A stretch of DNA of 9,000 bases, taken from the NCBI GenBank assembly GCA_035254305.1, contig DATFAS010000107.1, positions 1 to 9,000 of the forward strand, in the 5' to 3' direction. The notes below the pieces were generated by a model, which worked only from the letters and a program-made list of their open reading frames with translations, was not told where the DNA came from and did not search any database. The position numbers were made by a program, and so were the translations under genes. Positions within the stretch are counted from its first letter, which is position 1; every line of letters starts with the position of its first letter. This DNA is from DATFAS01 sp035254305. Lineage in GTDB: Bacteria; Bacillota; Bacilli; Aneurinibacillales; RAOX-1. This document shows, one piece after another, positions 6,567 to 9,000 of the stretch.

Positions 6567-6618
6567 GGTAAAGCTATTCTATCCTCTTGCTAATTAGAGG
6601 ATAGATGCTAGCTTTACC
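6567..6618. repeat. Long hairpin between convergent yitT-type and vga-type genes
   Basis: GGTAAAGCTA (6567-6576) pairs with TAGCTTTACC (6609-6618) and CTATCCTCT (6579-6587) with AGAGGATAG (6596-6604): a 19 bp interrupted stem with an 8 nt loop. A run of seven T precedes it on plus, and no T run follows it on either strand. It lies between two stop codons and is probably a transcript-end hairpin, but it is not a canonical intrinsic terminator. Confidence 0.6.
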
Positions 6619-6630
6619 CCATGAAATAGA

Positions 6631-8205
6631 TTACTTAGTGGTGTTCAAATTACGTTTTTCTTCCAAAAGCAACTGAAATTCCCTATCTAATTCTTCACAT
6701 GGTTCGATACTTAACCGACTGAGTACCTCTGATATTTTTGTTTCAAGTACGAGCCGTTTATCTTCATTGGTATTTCGTTTTTTCTGGCGTTCACCATATT
6801 TATATTGTTGATACGTTCCCTCAAACAGTTCAATCCTCTTATTACGAATCACCAAAATCCGCCTCGCAACATTTTCAATTAATCGGCGATCATGGGAGAT
6901 GAAGATTACCGTTCCTTCATATTCTTTGAGGAGTGATTCCAATGCGCTGGCTGCTTCAATGTCAAGAAAGTTTGTTGGTTCATCCAAAATTAACGTATTA
7001 ATATCGCTTAAAAATAATTTCGCGAGTGCTACTTTTACTCGTTCTCCCCCACTTAAAACTCCTACAAGCTTATAAACATCATCTCTAAAGAAATGCAGTC
7101 TTGCCAGAACAATTCGAATAAATGTTTCATCCTGCTTTGAAGTGGAACGTACATTCTCTAAAATGGATTTTTCAACTTCAACGATATTTAAGTTTTGACT
7201 AAAGTAGCCTACCTTCATGGATGGCGAAATAGTAATACCTTCCACTTGATTGATGATCTTTTTCACAAGAGTGGTTTTTCCACTTCCATTCGGTCCAATA
7301 ATCGCTAGTTTATCGCCACCACGTACATGAAAACTTGTTTTGTTCCAAAGGATACGTTCGCCAATAGCACCTGTAACATCTTGTATACGAAGAATAATTC
7401 GATCTTTAAATGTATCTTCATTCGGTAAATTCATTTTAAGTGCAGGAATCTCTTTCACTTTTTCTACTTTTTCTAGCTTTTCTAATCTCGTTTCAATCGC
7501 TTTTGCCGTTTTTTGCAGTTTCTTCTGCTTTTTGGCAAAGTATGGTTTGGCACCTGTGATTTTCGTTTCTGATGCGCTTACCTTTTTAGGAGTTTTTGTC
7601 GCCTTCTCAGCCTTTTTCGTTTTTAATTCTAATGCTTCTTCTAATTGCTTTTTCTTTAACTCATATTTTTCGTAAGCTAATTTCTTTTGACGGTGCTCCA
7701 ATTCTTTCTGTTCTGCATAATCACTATAGTTGCCTTTATACTCTTTAACCTGAGCATCATGAACCTCCCATATGGTGGTGCAAACGGCATCCAGAAATGC
7801 TCGATCATGGGATACAATGACGAAGGCTCCATTCCATTCAATCAGTTTCCTTTCAAGCCATTCGATATGCTCCGTATCAAGATTTGTAGTGGGTTCGTCT
7901 GCCAATAAGAGTTCTGAAGCTTTAACCAGGCAATCATTAATGTATTCCTGTGTTACTTCTCCACCACTTTTCGTTGTATCTGTTCTTTTTAACTGTGGTA
8001 AAAGCTCACATTGAGTATAAGGAATCACGGTTCCTATTTCAGGAGGTAGCTTTCCAGCTAAAATGTTTAACAATGTTGTTTTTCCACTTCCATTACGACC
8101 AACTAACCCAATCCGATCATTTCTATGAATTTGTAGTTGATCAACATCGAGTAATAAACGGTCTTTAACATAGTGTTTTAGATTCAATGCTTCTAATAAC
8201 GTCAT
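6631..8205 (-). CDS. Vga-type ABC-F ribosome protection ATPase
   Basis: ABC-F protein with no membrane domain, expected to bind the ribosomal E site and displace drugs from the peptidyl transferase centre (streptogramin A, lincosamide and pleuromutilin for the Vga group). At 524 residues it matches Vga(A) in length and in stretches such as LLEALNLKHYV, RNGSGKTTLLNIL and HFFRDDVYK. Domain 1: Walker A GRNGSGKT (36-43), an unusually early signature KSGGE (79-83), Walker B LLLADEP with Glu104, switch SHD (132-134). A Lys/Glu-rich inter-domain linker (about 160-265) determines drug range in this family. Domain 2: GPNGSGKT (304-311), LSGGE (384-388), LILDEP with Glu409, SHD (437-439). A charged C-terminal extension follows. 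GGGGAT precedes the ATG; an out-of-frame ATGATGATATGA overlaps the start. Actual drug specificity is not readable. Confidence 0.93.
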   Translation of the reverse strand: MTLLEALNLKHYVKDRLLLDVDQLQIHRNDRIGLVGRNGSGKTTLLNILAGKLPPEIGTVIPYTQCELLPQLKRTDTTKSGGEVTQEYINDCLVKASELLLADEPTTNLDTEHIEWLERKLIEWNGAFVIVSHDRAFLDAVCTTIWEVHDAQVKEYKGNYSDYAEQKELEHRQKKLAYEKYELKKKQLEEALELKTKKAEKATKTPKKVSASETKITGAKPYFAKKQKKLQKTAKAIETRLEKLEKVEKVKEIPALKMNLPNEDTFKDRIILRIQDVTGAIGERILWNKTSFHVRGGDKLAIIGPNGSGKTTLVKKIINQVEGITISPSMKVGYFSQNLNIVEVEKSILENVRSTSKQDETFIRIVLARLHFFRDDVYKLVGVLSGGERVKVALAKLFLSDINTLILDEPTNFLDIEAASALESLLKEYEGTVIFISHDRRLIENVARRILVIRNKRIELFEGTYQQYKYGERQKKRNTNEDKRLVLETKISEVLSRLSIEPCEELDREFQLLLEEKRNLNTTK

Positions 8206-8238
8206 ATCATCATCCCCATTTTTCTATTTAGTAGGGAC

Positions 8239-8275
8239 AAAAAATGCCCCCTATCTACATTCAGAATAGGAGGCA
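8239..8275 (-). terminator. Leader terminator (attenuator) of the vga-type gene
   Basis: On minus, TGCCTCCTAT (8275-8266) pairs with ATAGGGGGCA (8254-8245) over 10 bp with one U-G, and a run of six T follows (8244-8239). It ends 33 nt before the ABC-F ATG, so it can only act on the leader transcript of that gene. Its 5' arm is shared with segment B (8260-8271). Confidence 0.85.
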
Positions 8276-8372
8276 TAGGTATAGGTGGACACTTAAGGCG
8301 GCTTGACAACAGCCTAGTTTGCTCTTATACAGGGAAAGATATTGGATGAAAATCACCAAAGTCTTACCCGCC

Positions 8373-8399
8373 AAAAAAGAAACTATTCCTTAAAGTTTC
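8373..8399 (-). terminator. Second, weaker terminator-like hairpin in the leader
   Basis: GAAACT (8399-8394) and AGTTTC (8384-8379) form a 6 bp stem with a 9 nt loop, followed directly by six T (8378-8373) on minus. The stem is AT-rich and short. It may be a pause or auxiliary attenuation site, or may be inactive. Confidence 0.4.
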
Positions 8400-8511
8400 A
8401 ACTATAGAAATCCAATCCTATTCTGAAAACATCGATTGAAGGCAATAAAAATAAGGCAGAAAAGGCTATCTGCTAAAAAATACCTTCAATTATTCGTCTT
8501 CGTAAATAGGA

Positions 8512-8523
8512 TTAGTACTTCAT
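8512..8523 (-). CDS. Candidate leader ORF 2, MKY
   Basis: ATG AAG TAC TAA encodes Met-Lys-Tyr. AAGGGTG lies 11 nt upstream, inside leader ORF 1, and the start overlaps the ORF 1 stop as ATGA, suggesting translational coupling. The stop codon lies within RNA segment C (8505-8515), exactly where a stalled ribosome would melt the anti-antiterminator pairing. The peptide is too short for recognition by composition; the call rests entirely on position. Confidence 0.42.
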   Translation of the reverse strand: MKY

Positions 8524-8549
8524 TGTAGTTGGTTCACCCTTCCGTTCAT
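8520..8549 (-). CDS. Candidate leader ORF 1, MNGRVNQLQ
   Basis: A nine-codon frame whose ATG lies only about 6 nt after the predicted transcription start, so it would be nearly leaderless with no Shine-Dalgarno. Its TGA overlaps the ATG of the MKY frame. It could be translated to feed ribosomes to that frame, or could be chance. Confidence 0.28.
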   Translation of the reverse strand: MNGRVNQLQ

Positions 8550-8561
8550 TTAATTACTACC

Positions 8562-8590
8562 ACTTTAAACGATACATATATGATTGTCAA
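8562..8590 (-). promoter_or_regulatory. Promoter of the vga-type leader
   Basis: On minus a consensus -35 TTGACA (8585-8590) is followed after 17 bp by TAAAGT (8562-8567, 4 of 6), giving a start near 8555. It lies just past the psiE stop, so the resistance gene has its own promoter. Confidence 0.62.
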
Positions 8591-8639
8591 ACGTTACACG
8601 CAACACTGCTCTTCATAAATGAATCGCTGATTGATTTGT

Positions 8640-9000
8640 TTATAAACTGTTTCTTTCACGAGGTGTTCTATTAACGATGTAATAGCTTATGATTAAGGTT
8701 AGAATTACCAAAGAATAAATCAATGTGCTAACTGGATCATCATGGTTAACAATGATCAATCGTATAACTGCCGTGATCCCAATATAGAGAAAATATCTAA
8801 GTGGAAAATGATAATCTTCCTTAAAATACTTTACGATCATGGAAATAATCTCAAAATAGAGAAAAAACACTAATATTTTTTCAAGAAAATCATGAAAATC
8901 AGTACCATCAGAATAAATGATAAATTGGATGAAATGCAAAATTTCTTTTGATAATAAAAAACTCAATACAACGGAAAGCAAAATTAAGGATAAATTTAAA
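8640..9000 (-). CDS. psiE: PsiE-family membrane protein, 5' end beyond window
   Basis: Small membrane protein of the phosphate-starvation-inducible E family, of unknown biochemical role. The frame stays open to the window edge: residues LNLSLILLSVVL precede the first possible TTG start at 8981 and are hydrophobic like the family's first membrane segment, so the true start lies beyond 9000. Four hydrophobic segments are visible. The central stretch FFLYFEIISMIVKYFKED and the motif HFPLRYFLYIGITAVIRLIIV are close to what I recall of PsiE. DDPVSTLIYSLVILTLIISYYI is the last membrane segment, followed by a basic tail NRTPRERNSL. No clear terminator separates it from the promoter of the ABC-F leader. 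Confidence 0.85.
   Translation of the reverse strand, partial: LNLSLILLSVVLSFLLSKEILHFIQFIIYSDGTDFHDFLEKILVFFLYFEIISMIVKYFKEDYHFPLRYFLYIGITAVIRLIIVNHDDPVSTLIYSLVILTLIISYYIVNRTPRERNSL

Larger units (their letters stand above)
8206..8555 (-). other. Long attenuator leader of the vga-type gene
   Basis: About 350 nt of untranslated leader lie between the promoter and the ABC-F start. In transcript order it holds two tiny ORFs (8549-8512), segment C (8515-8505), a nested ATTGAAGG/CCTTCAAT hairpin (8490-8483 with 8442-8435) around a GCAGA/TCTGC hairpin (8473-8456), segment A (8427-8416), a weak terminator-like hairpin (8399-8373), segment B (8271-8260) and a strong terminator (8275-8239). C pairs with A over 11 bp including one G-U; A pairs with B over 12 perfect bp; B contains most of the terminator's 5' arm. 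The pairings are mutually exclusive. A ribosome stalled on the second small ORF would cover C, free A to capture B, and let transcription continue. Ribosome-dependent attenuation is established for vga(A), vmlR and lmo0919. Confidence 0.7.

Noticed and set aside
7340..7675. Plus-strand hydrophobic frame opposite the ABC-F linker
   Set aside because: The Phe/Ser/Leu-rich translation is the antisense image of the Lys/Glu-rich linker codons.
8202..8213. ATGATGATATGA just upstream of the ABC-F start as an alternative start
   Set aside because: This frame stops after three codons. The ATG at 8205 gives the Vga-like N terminus LLEALNLKHYV, so it is the start.
8451..8473. GCAGA/TCTGC hairpin followed by a T-rich tail, as terminator of psiE
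   Set aside because: The stem is only 5 bp and the T run is interrupted. It lies inside the larger nested leader fold, so it was described there instead.

Overview
The window looks like chromosomal DNA from an AT-rich Firmicute of the order Bacillales (Bacillaceae-like). Reasons: strong AGGAGG-type ribosome binding sites, sigma-A promoters, a TTG start, and genes whose closest remembered relatives are Bacillus AnsA, AnsR, AnsZ, GlnK-GlnL and YitT plus staphylococcal Vga(A). No genus can be assigned from sequence alone.

Layout. Positions 1-29 (minus) hold the first codons of a gene running off the left edge; they read MKRILLLATG and look like another type I asparaginase. Its promoter fills 92-169. 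Next come a secreted type II asparaginase/glutaminase (269-1384, minus) and, divergently, a sensor kinase and response regulator of the Bacillus GlnK-GlnL type (1693-3913, plus). These converge on a cytoplasmic type I asparaginase, ansA (3969-4979, minus), with a shared terminator between. The repressor gene ansR (5231-5605, plus) is divergent from ansA. A YitT-family membrane protein follows (5708-6535, plus). On the right, all on minus, are a Vga-type ABC-F ribosome protection gene (6631-8205) with a long leader, and a 5'-truncated psiE (8640 to the edge).

The left 5.6 kb forms an asparagine/glutamine utilisation island. It has one exported enzyme, one or two cytoplasmic ones, a local repressor and a two-component system of the class that senses glutamine in B. 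subtilis. The promoters of both type I genes are built alike: a TTGTNN / 17 bp / TATAAT core with a TTCGCGACC element exactly 14 bp upstream of the -35, and a second TTCGYGAT element downstream. The secreted enzyme's upstream region instead carries three TTWYTGT repeats at 10 bp spacing, like the direct repeat reported for GlnL.

The most striking feature is the leader of the Vga-type gene (about 8206-8555, minus). It contains a TTGACA promoter, two tiny overlapping upstream ORFs (MNGRVNQLQ and MKY), and three mutually exclusive RNA segments ending in an intrinsic terminator 34 nt before the start codon. The complementarities, 11 bp with one G-U and a perfect 12 bp, make a coherent ribosome-dependent attenuation switch. 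Attenuation is known for vga(A), vmlR and lmo0919; the particular elements here were read directly from this sequence.
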